This document shows positions 21,486 through 30,559 of a stretch of DNA of 64,000 nucleotides, piece by piece. The translations under genes were made by a program, and so were the position numbers. The stretch comes from Sepiola atlantica (Eukaryota > Mollusca > Cephalopoda > Sepiida > Sepiolidae), in assembly GCA_963556195.1 (NCBI GenBank), contig OY744519.1, forward strand, positions 108,532,532 through 108,596,531, in the 5' to 3' direction. Under the pieces are notes generated by a model, which saw only the letters and a program-made list of their open reading frames with translations, was not told the DNA's origin and did no database searches. Positions within the stretch are counted from its first letter, which is position 1; each line of letters begins with the position of its first letter.

Positions 21486-22575
21486 GCAAAAGAGAAAGGC
21501 TGTCTGTAATAGAAATAGATATGTTAACAGTTAGAAAATTCAAATTAGTTTCAATAAGGGTCAAATTTTTCAAGGAATTTAATGACACAATTCAAATCTT
21601 CCCCTATTCAATCTGGTGTTACTTGAGTTAACCGTTTCAATGATCATGCAGTCCAGGGATGCAATTGTAAGCAAAGACCTATACTAATCAAACAACTTTT
21701 CTCAAGTAAAACTTTATAAGGGGATCCAATGATGGTATTAATTTTGTATTAGTATTTTTTACAATAATGTCAATGGATTTGTGTTCATGCTATACATCCA
21801 TAAACAGCAAAAAGGATGACTCGTTTTATTTTAGAAATAAACTAATATGTAAATGGTAATATAGTGTTCAGGGCTGGAAGCATGAGTACATGCGGTTGTC
21901 ATTACTTACTGAGCAATGGTGGGTACTTTTGATAGTATATATATATAGTATAATGATGTAATTTTGTACAGGAGAAATGACCACTATACATTAATTCGAT
22001 TGGCCATCGATACCTACAGTTTTATGAGCTAAAGAATACTGAGTGTAGTTTTTCTTCAGCTGATGGATTGAAAAATATTCAAGAAAACGTTTTAGTCATT
22101 TGTATATGGAGATAAAAAAAAAAAACAATATATATGTATTCAAGTCATTTATAATATAATGTAAGTCAAAAAATAAACAATTTATATATGGCATCCACAG
22201 AAATAGCCACCACTGCTAACAATACAGAAGCATTCCCCTGTTCCGTATTCCTAGTGACAGTGGTACTATCCTAACACTAATCTACGGTCTCCAAGGGTTT
22301 TGAATCATTGGGATACTAAGTAAATCTGCATATTGCAGACTTAGAACTTGTATAAGCCAATATTACCATGAGAAAATTCACAAAATACCCAAAAGGAAAC
22401 TCATCTATATGAGTCGTGAAGCATAAGCAGAAGACCCAGTCCTAAAATGTGAAATAGAAAAAAGGGTCATCAGCTGTTTACCATGTAACAGTTTCGGACA
22501 TTTAAGAACAGAACAGTTATTAAATTAGTGGCTCTATGACAGTACTGATCAAAATACCACTTCCCCCATAACCAA
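21410..22575. other. Gene-free stretch with (AT)n runs
   Basis: It contains an (AT)n run at 21443-21482 and short AT tracts near 21935 and 22120. The sequence between is unremarkable A/T-rich DNA without domains, RNA genes or paired repeats that could be recognised. Confidence 0.5.
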
Positions 22576-22578
22576 ATG

Positions 22579-22618
<40 letters not shown>

Positions 22619-22679
22619 CAGCTTTTTTATATGCTCTCATGATTTCCAATTAATGTTTCCATGTATTCATTTCCATCTG

Positions 22680-22720
22680 TCCTAGTGCTTTCAGCAACTT
22701 CACTAGCCATTTTCAGGGAA
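22680..22720 (-). ncRNA. Degraded hammerhead-like motif
   Basis: On the minus strand: TCC, core CTGAAAA (G8 changed to A), TGGC..GCT stem region, GAAA, a short AG-CA-CT stem III, A, and GGA closing a three-pair stem I. The order matches a type I hammerhead but the core carries one substitution and the stems are short. The partner arm, if any, is not visible. An (AT)n run lies at 22580-22611. Confidence 0.35.
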
Positions 22721-22882
22721 TCATATGCTAATTATAATTTCGATATCAGCAAAATTAAATGCAAATGAAGATATTGAATCAGCAATCGAAAAATATTCTT
22801 TATTCCATAGGTAAGAAAAAAATTAGTACTAATGAAAAATGACAAAAGACAATGACAAATGACAAAAGAGTTTCTTTTCGTT

Positions 22883-22894
22883 TCTCTCTCTCTC

Positions 22895-22926
<32 letters not shown>
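22883..22926. repeat. Palindromic microsatellite (TC)n(TA)n(GA)n
   Basis: TC repeats, TA repeats and GA repeats follow each other symmetrically, giving a perfect 44-base palindrome with no loop. Such palindromes can arise where expanding TA tracts meet a CT tract and its own inversion. Confidence 0.9.
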
Positions 22927-22995
22927 TATGTTTAAAAGAAGGTTTTCTATCAAAATATACTTTGACATATATATATAATTATAAATATTTGTTTA

Positions 22996-23040
22996 TCTAC
23001 ATAAGTATACGTTTCATTCTTCCGAAATCATCAGTGTAGA
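22996..23040 (-). ncRNA. Type I hammerhead ribozyme-like motif, copy 1
   Basis: Minus strand: stem I TCTACA (23040-23035), core CTGATGA (23034-23028), stem II T-TTC-GGAA-GAA-T, GAAA (23015-23012), stem III ACGT-AT-ACTT with one mismatch, A as the cleavage base, and TGTAGA (23001-22996) closing a perfect six-pair stem I. Only the first stem II position (U opposite U) departs from the usual G-C. Copy 2 shows compensatory changes, which argues for selection on the fold at some time. Confidence 0.7.
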
Positions 23041-23328
23041 AATAATTATTCAATCCGGTCGCAGGACTCGAAACCCTGGAACACGAGTTAAGTTTTTAAC
23101 TCGAATTCCGACACCTTAGCCCACGCGGTCACAGTGAACAACCACATAAATCAGTGACCGTTTTAAACCTATAACGCTGAGCTGGCGCGATAAGCAGTCG
23201 ATATCAACATTGTTCAACTAATGAAAGAACATGCATTAAAGCTATGATTTTGACGGCTGTGTTAATACTACTCACTAGAGTGCCCAGCCTGAAATTGAGG
23301 GCGACAAATAATTATAAATATTTGTCTA

Positions 23329-23373
23329 TCTACATACGTATACGTTTCATCTTTCCAGAATCATCAGTGTAGA
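23329..23373 (-). ncRNA. Type I hammerhead ribozyme-like motif, copy 2
   Basis: Minus strand: stem I TCTACA (23373-23368), core CTGATGA (23367-23361), stem II T-TCT-GGAA-AGA-T, GAAA (23348-23345), stem III ACGT-AT-ACGT fully paired, A as the cleavage base, and TGTAGA (23334-23329). Relative to copy 1 the second and third stem II pairs have exchanged (U-A to C-G and C-G to U-A) with the loop GGAA unchanged. All invariant core residues are present. This is the best-formed copy in the window. Confidence 0.72.
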
Positions 23374-23459
23374 GATAATTATTCAATTTGGTCGCAGGAC
23401 TCGAAACACCAGAACAGGAGTCAAGTTTTTAACTCAAATTTGATGCCTTAGCCCACGCG

Positions 23460-23494
<35 letters not shown>

Positions 23495-23498
<4 letters not shown>

Positions 23499-24010
23499 TA
23501 AAAGAATACCCGTCCCAGGACGGATAAAATTCATTCCCAAAACAGAACAGTTTTGCACCAATTTTATATAATGCTACGTAATCTTATGTCGAGAATCCTT
23601 ATTCCAATTTTGATCAAAATGCATTTCATGATTCTTATTCTAGAAAATGTCTCAAATTTAAGGCTTAAGTTCAAGAAGAAATTAAAATTCAGGGGATCTT
23701 ACTTAATTAGTGTCTAATGACTATGGATCAAATTTAATGTAAATCCGAAATATTTTAATTTCCAAATCGGAAGTTGTGCCATATTATGCCCCCTCACCCT
23801 AAAATCCTTTAAAATACTTAAAAAATACTGAAATTTGGGTAATACTTATTAATTGATGACTAATATCTATTGTTAAAATTAAACAACAACCATCTCTTTG
23901 CTCCTTTGTATAAAACTAGACTAAACTAAATATAGCCCACATTATACACACTTACCGCAATCAGCTGTGTTCCAAAATTTATAATGATCAGTTAATATAT
24001 GGAAATATAT
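23495..24010 (+). repeat. Dispersed repeat family A, copy 2
   Basis: It opens with AATACCCGTCCCAGGACGGA, an imperfect CCCGTCC/GGACGG palindrome also found at 44050-44075 (CCCATCCCAGGATGGG), and then follows the 1640-2165 sequence to its CAGCTGT end. It is non-coding and unclassified. Confidence 0.65.
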
Positions 24011-24047
24011 AAACATATACACATTCCTGACTTATATATATATAGTA

Positions 24048-24247
24048 TAAATTTTTAATTATACAAACATTTCTGGCTACATATGTGCATACATGTTTCA
24101 GCTAAAACTGAGAATGGCTGAAATCTTATCAGACCAAATATTCGATCAAATGTTCAATTGAATACTTGGCCTGACTAGACTTTAGCCATTCTCGGCTTTA
24201 GTCGAAACATGTACATATATATGTAGCCAGAAATAAATTTAAAAAAT
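24048..24247. repeat. Foldback repeat with hammerhead-like arms, family E
   Basis: AATTATACAAACATTTCTGG CTACATATGTGCATACATGT TTCAG on the left pairs with GTCGAAACATGTACATATAT ATGTAGCCAGAAATAAATTT on the right. The right arm (24168-24212) reads CTGACTA, GACT-TT-AGCC / GGCT-TT-AGTC as stem II, then GAAACATGT. The left arm, on its own strand, reads CTGATAA, stem, GAAACATGT. Each differs from the CTGANGA core at one position, so these look like decayed hammerheads. Confidence 0.7.
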
Positions 24248-24471
24248 TATACTAAATAAATATACTGCCATACTTGTTATTGAACACTATTATGTAAAAA
24301 GTTATATTTATAGAATTATGTTTATCCAATCCCTATGAACTAATTGCTAAAAAAACACGTTCTAGTTATTTCTTCCGGTGTGCATTGAGATAATGAAAAT
24401 AATCATTACTAACGGGACCCATGGAAATTCCACAGTTGTATCCTTCATCTATTGTATATTGCTACCATGTA

Positions 24472-24725
24472 TTCTATGGACGTCCGACGTGACGCAGATC
24501 CCACAATATTATTGTACCACCTTTGTTCAACTGAAGTATTCTGGTTAGTGTAGTCTCAGAATATATCTGGTTATGGGGTCTATCTCCAAAACCCTTGTAA
24601 GTTTTTGTGACATATTTCCATTCTATGAACGTCCGACACAAATGCAGACCCCACGCTATTATTGTAGCATCTTTGGGCAGAACAGATACTACACGTTGAT
24701 CTTAGCCCTAAAAAAAAGAAAATAT
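24472..24725 (-). repeat. Direct repeat pair ending in a U2-like head
   Basis: TTCTATGGACGTCCGACGTG .. CCACAATATTATTGTACC (24472-24520) recurs as TTCTATGAACGTCCGACACA .. CCACGCTATTATTGTAGC (24623-24672). The second copy runs into GCAGAACAGATACTACACGT TGATCTTAGCCC. On the minus strand this is GGGCTAAGATCAACGTGTAG TATCTG, the U2 snRNA start. It may be another U2-SINE subfamily with a different body. Confidence 0.5.
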
Positions 24726-25185
24726 ATTTTAGTTAGAGTTTCACGTTCGACACAAAAGTGAAATCAGATGAAATTCGAAAAATTAATAGTTTTGCATTGC
24801 ATCTTGGGTGATCCAATTTTTTTTGAAAGGGGTGAAGGATAATAACGTAGGTACAAACACGAAATTGCCTTAGCATATTACTATGTAGATTTTTATCATT
24901 GGTATTATAAGGTGCCAACAGCAGACTAAAGATTCAGTGACGGCAAATCTGCTATCATTATTGTTGCTATTATTTCAGTGTTCCCACATCAGCAAGAGGC
25001 AGTTGGTGGTATTTAATCAGAGTATAAGTGACTAGTCTCTCTGAAGCTCGTGCATACTCCTGTGACAATGAGCATATGGGCACACACTATAATGTCTCAG
25101 TTTGATGTTTCAGTCAGCTGTTGAGATAATGTTTATATTATGGAAAGATATACAAACTCAAAAACATGTTAACATAATTTTGCTG

Positions 25186-25385
25186 ACAAATTCCTAGTCA
25201 TCAATTATAAATTCCTAGCCATCAATCAAATTCCTAGCCATCAATCATAAAGTTGGTGTTAAAAGGTTGTCAAGTGAAGAGGTTAATTTGGCTTGTTTAA
25301 AATTTAGAAAAAACAACTTAGTCTTTGAGAAAAAAAATGAATAGGGAATTTATTAGTTAGCAGGAGAACAAAACAGCATAATGTT
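25186..25385. repeat. Short tandem units and dispersed repeat
   Basis: Three AAATTCCTAG.CATCAAT units (25190-25250) precede TTGGTGTTAAAAGGTTGTCA AGTGAAGAGGTTAATTTGGC, which recurs at 27280-27435. Both copies end with an ATTAGTTAGCAG(G/A)AG.ACAAA segment. The repeated part has no coding capacity. Confidence 0.6.
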
Positions 25386-26520
25386 GTTGTCAGGATTTAG
25401 ATGTATGGCAAAAAACTGACCTGATAAAATTAAATAAAAGGAATTACACTCCTTTGCTTAAACTCTTTGTATTTATTTTTTATTAGGATATTTTATCACA
25501 GACTTTTGCTCTGCACATCAAGGTTCACACAATAGGGGTTTGTGCCAGACTTTGTGACAGAATCGATTCAAATAAAAGAGGGTGCTGGTGCAACCACGTG
25601 TTTTATATTATTATTTACTCACAAGGAGTTTTCACACAAATTATCTGACAATATTCAGTTTTGCCAACAGGAGTCCGAGTAACAACAAGTCTCTCCAGAT
25701 TTCCAGCACTCTCTGCCCTGATAACTGTTGCAAATTATTTTGCGTTATAGTTTCTCATTGGCAACAACCATTGAACTTCTCTGGGTTTGAGTGGCAATAA
25801 GTCTCCCCAACGTCCCAGTTTTCTCTGGACTCTTCCAGTAGAGGTCTGGTTGGTGCTCTCCCTCCTCGGTCTTTCCATCCTCCTTGACCCCTCATTACTA
25901 TTTTGTGTGGTACTAGCCGAGGCTTGTGCTATCACTTGTATTCTTTAAGTTTTTATTATTATTATTTTCTATTGATATTACTATCTGAACATATAGAAAC
26001 ATTCACTGCAGCTCAAGTGACAACAAGTCCCCTATTATTAATATTATTATTATTATCTGTTACCATTGTCAGTCTGGTATTAACTACATATCTAAGGCGG
26101 ACAATGATTTGCTGTTAAACTTTTACAGTACTTGTTAGGACCAAATTTTATAATCATTATCATTTTTTCCTCCTCCCCAAATACTTTCCCCTTTTATCAC
26201 CCAGAAAATTGTTATTATGATGATTGATCTTTTTTTTTTTTTAATTTTACAAATTTTATTTCCATCACCGTTAAACGCTGTTTATGAAAAAATAATTTTA
26301 AAAAATAACATTTTTATTCTGAATCATATCTCACACATTTCACAGAAAATTGTTGATCACATAAAAAAGAAAATGAAAAAAAAATTGAATATACTGTGAA
26401 TAAAAGTAAAAAAAAAAAAGAAAAGAAAAGTCTCTTGTTTATTGTATAGATTTTTTTTTTTTGCAAGTTTTTTTATACACAGGCTATCCTCCGAATTGGG
26501 GACGTCCGGCATCACAGACC
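25386..26520. other. Gene-free stretch
   Basis: Minus-strand frame 25735-25935 (66 residues, hydrophilic then WLLPM) and plus-strand frames 25582-25800 and 25903-26118 have no recognisable domain, splice context or neighbours. TTATTATTATTA simple sequence lies near 26036-26056 and poly-A/poly-T runs at 26230 and 26410-26460. Confidence 0.45.
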
Positions 26521-26527
26521 ATCTTAA

Positions 26528-27019
26528 CCCTTAAATGCTTTATTTTTATATTGGTTTGAAAAAAAATGTTATCAAGTGAAAAACGTTTCATGGGGGTAAT
26601 ATAAAATAGTATAAATGATTTTTGGAAAAAAAATATATTTAGTGAACAAAAATAAATGATGTTGCAAATGTGAAACAAATGGCATCAAATTTCACATCAT
26701 ATATGCATTTAAATAATCATAATACACTATTGAATCATTAAATAATTTTTACTTACAATTATAATGACTAGATTTAGCAGTTTAGGCTCTTGAGTTAGGC
26801 AGATGACACACTGATGACACTCGCCCGTGACATCGAAGATACTGATTACTAATTTAGCAGGTGTGCTGATGCAACATCATACAAATACTTACTCACACTT
26901 GCCAACAGGTTCTTTGCAGATGTGAAACAAGTTGCAGTTTGACACATTTTCGTTTAATATTATATTAAATAGGCATTTTGTTGGAATGTGTCATATTTGA
27001 AACAAAAAGCATTTAAGGG
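26528..27019. mobile_element. PiggyBac-type non-autonomous DNA transposon (MITE)
   Basis: The element is 492 bases. It begins CCCTTAAATGCTTT and ends AAAGCATTTAAGGG, a perfect 14-base terminal inverted repeat, and is flanked on both sides by TTAA (26524-26527 and 27020-27023). A TTAA target duplication with a CCCTT..AAGGG terminus is the signature of the piggyBac superfamily. No transposase frame is present; the short minus-strand frame at 26484-26678 is not conserved. The interior is A/T-rich with a few TGTGAAACAA..GCA-type repeats. Confidence 0.8.
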
Positions 27020-27165
27020 TTAAGAAAGGCTCAATTCAATTTCAATTGAGTCATCCTATGTAGGTGAAATGTTGACAAATTCCGAACTCCAGAGATGATG
27101 CTGTGACTTTGTCATGTTTTTTCTAATGGCCGGATATGTATATGAATTGCCACACCTGTATACAT

Positions 27166-27277
27166 ATACAGCGCCTGGTATTTCCAAATGGTCACCCATC
27201 TGATACTGACCAGGCTCAACATCGCTTAACTTCGGTGATGTAACGAGAATCGGTGTGCCAACGTGATTATGCCGTAT
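27166..27277 (-). repeat. 5S rRNA-like sequence, copy 1
   Basis: The minus strand follows animal 5S rRNA across nearly its full length: ACGGCATAATCACGTTGGCA, then TTCTCGTTACATCACCGAAG TTAAGC, GAGCCTGGTCAGTATC, GATGGGTGACCATTTGGAA, and TACCAGGCGCTGTAT. The internal promoter region (A box/C box equivalents) is diverged at several sites. It is followed upstream (in minus orientation) by the dispersed repeat at 27280-27435. A 5S-headed SINE or a 5S pseudogene is more likely than a functional gene. Confidence 0.7.
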
Positions 27278-27279
27278 AT

Positions 27280-27435
27280 TGGTGTTAAAAGGTTGTCAAG
27301 TAAGTGAAGAAGTTAATTTGGCTTGTTTAAAATTTAAGAATTTAGCTTAAAAAATTTAGAGAAAACAACTTAGTCTTTGAGAAAAAAATATAAGTAGAGA
27401 ATTCATTAGTTGGCAGAAGAACAAAGCTGCATAAT
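27280..27435. repeat. Dispersed repeat, second copy of 25253-25385
   Basis: TTGGTGTTAAAAGGTTGTCA AGTAAGTGAAGAAGTTAATT and AAACAACTTAGTCTTTGAGA match 25253-25385, with a small internal duplication of AAAATTTA. It lies immediately beside the 5S-like sequence. Confidence 0.6.
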
Positions 27436-27512
27436 GGTTTTGCTATTTCTATAAGAAAGGCTACCAAACTAAATATCCGGATCATGTATCACAGTTACTT
27501 AGGCAGTTGGGC

Positions 27513-28195
27513 GAACAGGTAGGAACGCTGGCTTCCGGTGGAAAAGGGTTGAAGAAAGTGTCTACGGATGCCTGAAAATGATACAACAATTTTTTTTTTA
27601 TTCATATTAATTTCAGACTTTCCTTTTTGTCATATTAATTTCAGACTTTTCTTTCATCATAATCTAATAATTAACATAATACAGACTATTTGAAAAATAA
27701 TTTATTTGTTTTTATTTGATTGTTTTCAAAACATTTTTTTTTGTAATAATAGTGAAAACCTTTTTTCTTGGAAATGGAGTAACTTCCGGAATCAAACTTT
27801 TTTCTTAGAAATGGAAATGCCCTAACACCTAACCCTAACCCTCCCAAAAAACATTTTCACTAAATATTTTTTTTAAAATACATTGAATAAAAAAAAAATC
27901 ACATTCCGTTGCTCAAAAACATTTCTTGAAAAAAAAAAAAAAAAAAGATTATTCTATTTTGTTTATTTTTTCAAAGAAAATTATTTTAAAGTTTTGAAAA
28001 CAATCAAATAAATTATTTTTCAAATAGTCTGTATTATGTTAATTATTAGAATATGATGACAGAAAAGTCTGAAATTAATATGAAAAAAAGAAAAGTCTGA
28101 AATTAATATGAATAAAAAAAATTGTATCACTTTCAGGCATCCCTAGACACTTTCTTCAACCCTTTTCCACCGGAAGCCAGCGTTCCTACCTGTTA
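27513..28195. repeat. Long foldback element, about 200-base arms
   Basis: The left arm starts AACAGGTAGGAACGCTGGCT TCCGGTGGAAAAGGGTTGAA and the right arm ends with its near-exact complement at 28160-28195. The arms continue through GAAATTAATATG-type units (duplicated in both arms), AACATAATACAGACTATTTG, and TTTGATTGTTTTCAAAAC. The loop (27736-27990) holds two TTTCTTGGAAATGGA..C-type segments and a CCTAACCCTAACCC scrap. The internal AATATGAA..TTTCAGACTTT duplication appears on both arms, so it predates the inversion. Confidence 0.88.
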
Positions 28196-28431
28196 TGCAC
28201 ATTTGCCGGCAGTTGAAAGGAACAAGTTTAGCATCACTTAAACGACATGCCTACCCAAAACTAAACAAAATATACATGTTTTAAAATTGATTTGGCCTAA
28301 TAATAAATAATGAATAATACATTCAGTAATACCTGGTGGTCTATTCAATCTGGGCGAGCATTCGGCTTCCTGCAAAAGAGAAAGTTTCCTGAGAATATCA
28401 AATTCACATGCTGTCCCCAGCCACAAGAGAT

Positions 28432-28543
28432 GGCATACAGCACCTAGTATTCCCAAATGATCGCCCATCTGATACTGACCAGACTTAATGTCACTTAACT
28501 TCAATGATCTAACGAAAACCAGTGTCAACATTATCATGCCATG
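28432..28543 (-). repeat. 5S rRNA-like sequence, copy 2
   Basis: On the minus strand it again follows 5S rRNA: GCATGATAATGTTGACACTG GTTTTCGTTAGATCATTGAA GTTAAGTGACATTAAGTCTG GTCAGTATC (given in pieces), GATGGGCGATCATTTGGGA, and TACTAGGTGCTGTATGCC. It is more diverged than copy 1 and in the same orientation, 1.27 kb away. The spacing and shared orientation fit either a decayed tandem 5S cluster or two related 5S-derived SINEs. Confidence 0.65.
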
Positions 28544-28549
28544 TATTAG

Positions 28550-29327
28550 TCTCATAATAGCATCCCAAGTAATTTATATTTACTTCTTACAACAAGGCCG
28601 TAACACTAATAAAACATGTATAGTTAGAAAGTTAAATACAAAGTCTGATTTTTTTTAAATATATAATAAAAATATTAAACTAGTAATAATAGTATTTATC
28701 TTCATTGAAAAAATTAATTCCATTCATTAAAATGGTAAAGCGAATAGTTAGTATCTGTCTGCCTTATTTTGTTACATAGGCGGAGGGCACCAAGCAATTG
28801 GCCCTATGTCTCGATTAGTCTGATTCTAGTCTGATGTGTTCAATAGTGATGATCATCTGGCAGTAAACTGTTTATTCAGTCATCTTGGATTCAAAGTGCA
28901 CTGGTCATTCTGAAATGAATTGCTCTAAAAAACGATGAGACCATGTTAATACGATTCACTAGTTTATTAAAGCTTTTCTGAAAACCAAAAGCAATGAACC
29001 GTGATTGTTTTAAGTCCCTCGGAGAGAGAGAGAAAACACTCCTCCTCCTCCCAACAACCTAGATGCCAACCACAAGCAGACCCATCCGACTCTTATGAAG
29101 TCCAGAGGAAAGAGAACGAGCAAACCAGAAAACAGAAGTCAATTGACTCATATCCAACTATGACGTCACTCTCTTCCGATCCAATCATGAAAAGGTAGAC
29201 AACTCATGCTCCCCTGCCCTGACGATTATATCAGATTAGAAAAATAAATATGCAGTTTTAATTTTATTTAATAAGTTTTATTAAAACTTTTAATAAAAGA
29301 GAAATGCAGAGGAATCTCAGAATAATG
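28550..29327. other. Gene-free stretch
   Basis: The frame at 29001-29198 encodes a 65-residue S/Q/K-rich stretch starting in a (GA)n run, with no family resemblance. Otherwise this is A/T-rich sequence with no recognised elements. Confidence 0.45.
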
Positions 29328-29482
29328 AGTCCCTATTTACTTGCCTCCCCACGAGGGAAGAGTCAAACACAATGTTGATTTTTAATATAGGGAAAACCCA
29401 GCTCCTCCAAAAAAAGGGCACTCTGGATTGGGACAAAAACAAAAATTCCCCCAGTCTAGAAGGACAGAACAGATATTACACT
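29328..29482 (-). mobile_element. U2-headed SINE, truncated
   Basis: The body matches 13987-14206 (TGCCTCCCCACGAGGGAAGA, GCACTCTGGATTGGGA). The head survives as GACAGAACAGATATTACACT T, on the minus strand AGTGTAATATCTGTTCTGTC, the U2 branch-pairing region with one change. It is truncated just beyond and followed by the hairpin at 29529. Confidence 0.6.
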
Positions 29483-29528
29483 TCAAATTATTTATGCGCA
29501 AAAAATATAAAATTACAATTTTTATTTT

Positions 29529-29652
29529 GAATAGACAAAGAATGACCAACGATCCAATTTTTTCCCCACGTTTGATGGTCTTGTGCCTAATTTGGCACAA
29601 GGCCATCAAACGTGGGGAAAAAATTGGATCGTTGGTCATTCTTTGTCTATTC
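29529..29652. repeat. Near-perfect 59-bp-arm hairpin
   Basis: The left arm is 29529-29587, the loop TAATTT (29588-29593), and the right arm 29594-29652. By eye 58 of 59 positions pair; the only mismatch lies close to the loop (GTCTTG against CAAGGC). The arms contain ACCAACGATCC and CCCCACGTTTGATGG. This is far better preserved than most inverted repeats in the window, so it is either young or constrained. Overlapping frames on both strands are consequences of the symmetry. Confidence 0.95.
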
Positions 29653-29949
29653 TATTTGTCTATCGTTCTCTTAGCTAAAATCATTGCAGTCACCACAATA
29701 GCACATTTACTCTATGGGACATCCTACTTAAAATACCCACAAGGTCTTAAGAAATTTAAACTTTATTCGTAAATATGTGTATGTACAAATTCATTAGAAG
29801 TGGGGAGTGGCATAACAAAAAACTGGTTAATAAGACCCTCCCAACCACTTCTTCCGGTTTGTTTAAGACTGAAAACAAGCAGGTTAATATCTAAGTGGGG
29901 CATGTGGGAAATAATAAGTTTAATCTTACCCCATAAGCTGAGAATGATC

Positions 29950-30333
29950 TGTGGAAGATGTGCTGAGAATCGAACCCCCAGGTCTCATGTCCCACAGTAT
30001 CAACGCTATCTACTATATCTACTGTACATATTGCAGTGAGGGTGGTTATGTTGGTGAGACAGACACTCAGTTCCACCTGAGGTTCAGCAACCATAAAAAA
30101 GCAGTCAGGGACAAAAGCATCCACTCACCAGTGGCACAGCATTACAATCTACCAAATCACACAATAGATAACATAAAATTCTTACTATTACATACAGCAC
30201 CATAGAAAAAGCAAAAATTAAATGGATCCATAAATCAAATAAACACACCAAGGGCTTAAACTTAGATATCAAAATTTTAAGCTCTACAAATTCTTTTCAC
30301 ACCACCCTCACCCCTAAACACCCTAAAAAATAG
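29950..30333 (+). pseudogene. Penelope-like element GIY-YIG endonuclease fragment
   Basis: The frame from about 30000 reads INAIYYIYCTYC, then GGYVGETDTQFHLRFSNHKK, AVRDK, and SPVAQHYNLPNHTIDNIKF. This is the GIY-YIG endonuclease domain that follows the reverse transcriptase in Penelope-like elements: the YIYC..C..GYVGET core, the R of LRFSNHK, and the H.N...H region are all present. After about 30200 the frame shifts by two bases and continues IEKAKIKWIHK, then TKGLNLD and FHTTLTPKHP, ending at TAG 30331-30333. No reverse transcriptase part is visible upstream. It is a dead, 5'-truncated copy, important as the likely class of autonomous partner for the hammerhead-bearing elements in the window. 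Confidence 0.8.
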
Positions 30334-30559
30334 AGAGGTATACATAATGCACAACACCAAAACAAGATAAACATTACAAAATAAACCCAATTCCTAACAC
30401 ACACATGAACATCCAAAACTAGACATAACACATCATTCAATAAGTTCTGACACATAGGTGATACCACTAATAAAAAACCCATATGATTTATATAAAGTAT
30501 TAATCTTCAAATGGCACGTGTAAAAATTTTAGCCTAATCAGATTATTAGTTTACAAATT

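Larger units (their letters stand above)
22976..23461 (-). mobile_element. Retrozyme-like tandem element with tRNA-like head
   Basis: A unit of about 333 bases is present about 1.45 times in direct tandem (22976-23306, then 23307-23461). On the minus strand each repeated part begins with a tRNA-like module: A-box-like GCGTGGGCTAAGG, then GAGTTAAAAACTTAACTC (a hairpin), then B-box-like GGTTTCGAGTCCTGCGACC. It continues with GGATTGAATAATTAT and ends in a hammerhead motif. Tandem monomers of a few hundred bases each bearing a hammerhead are the known layout of animal retrozymes, which circularise as RNA. The second unit is cut by an (AT)n run at 23464-23494. No protein is encoded; mobilisation would need a partner element. 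Confidence 0.65.

Noticed and set aside
25735..25935. Minus-strand frame (MIAQASASTT..) as an exon
   Set aside because: No splice sites, domain or homologous repeat copy could be supported.
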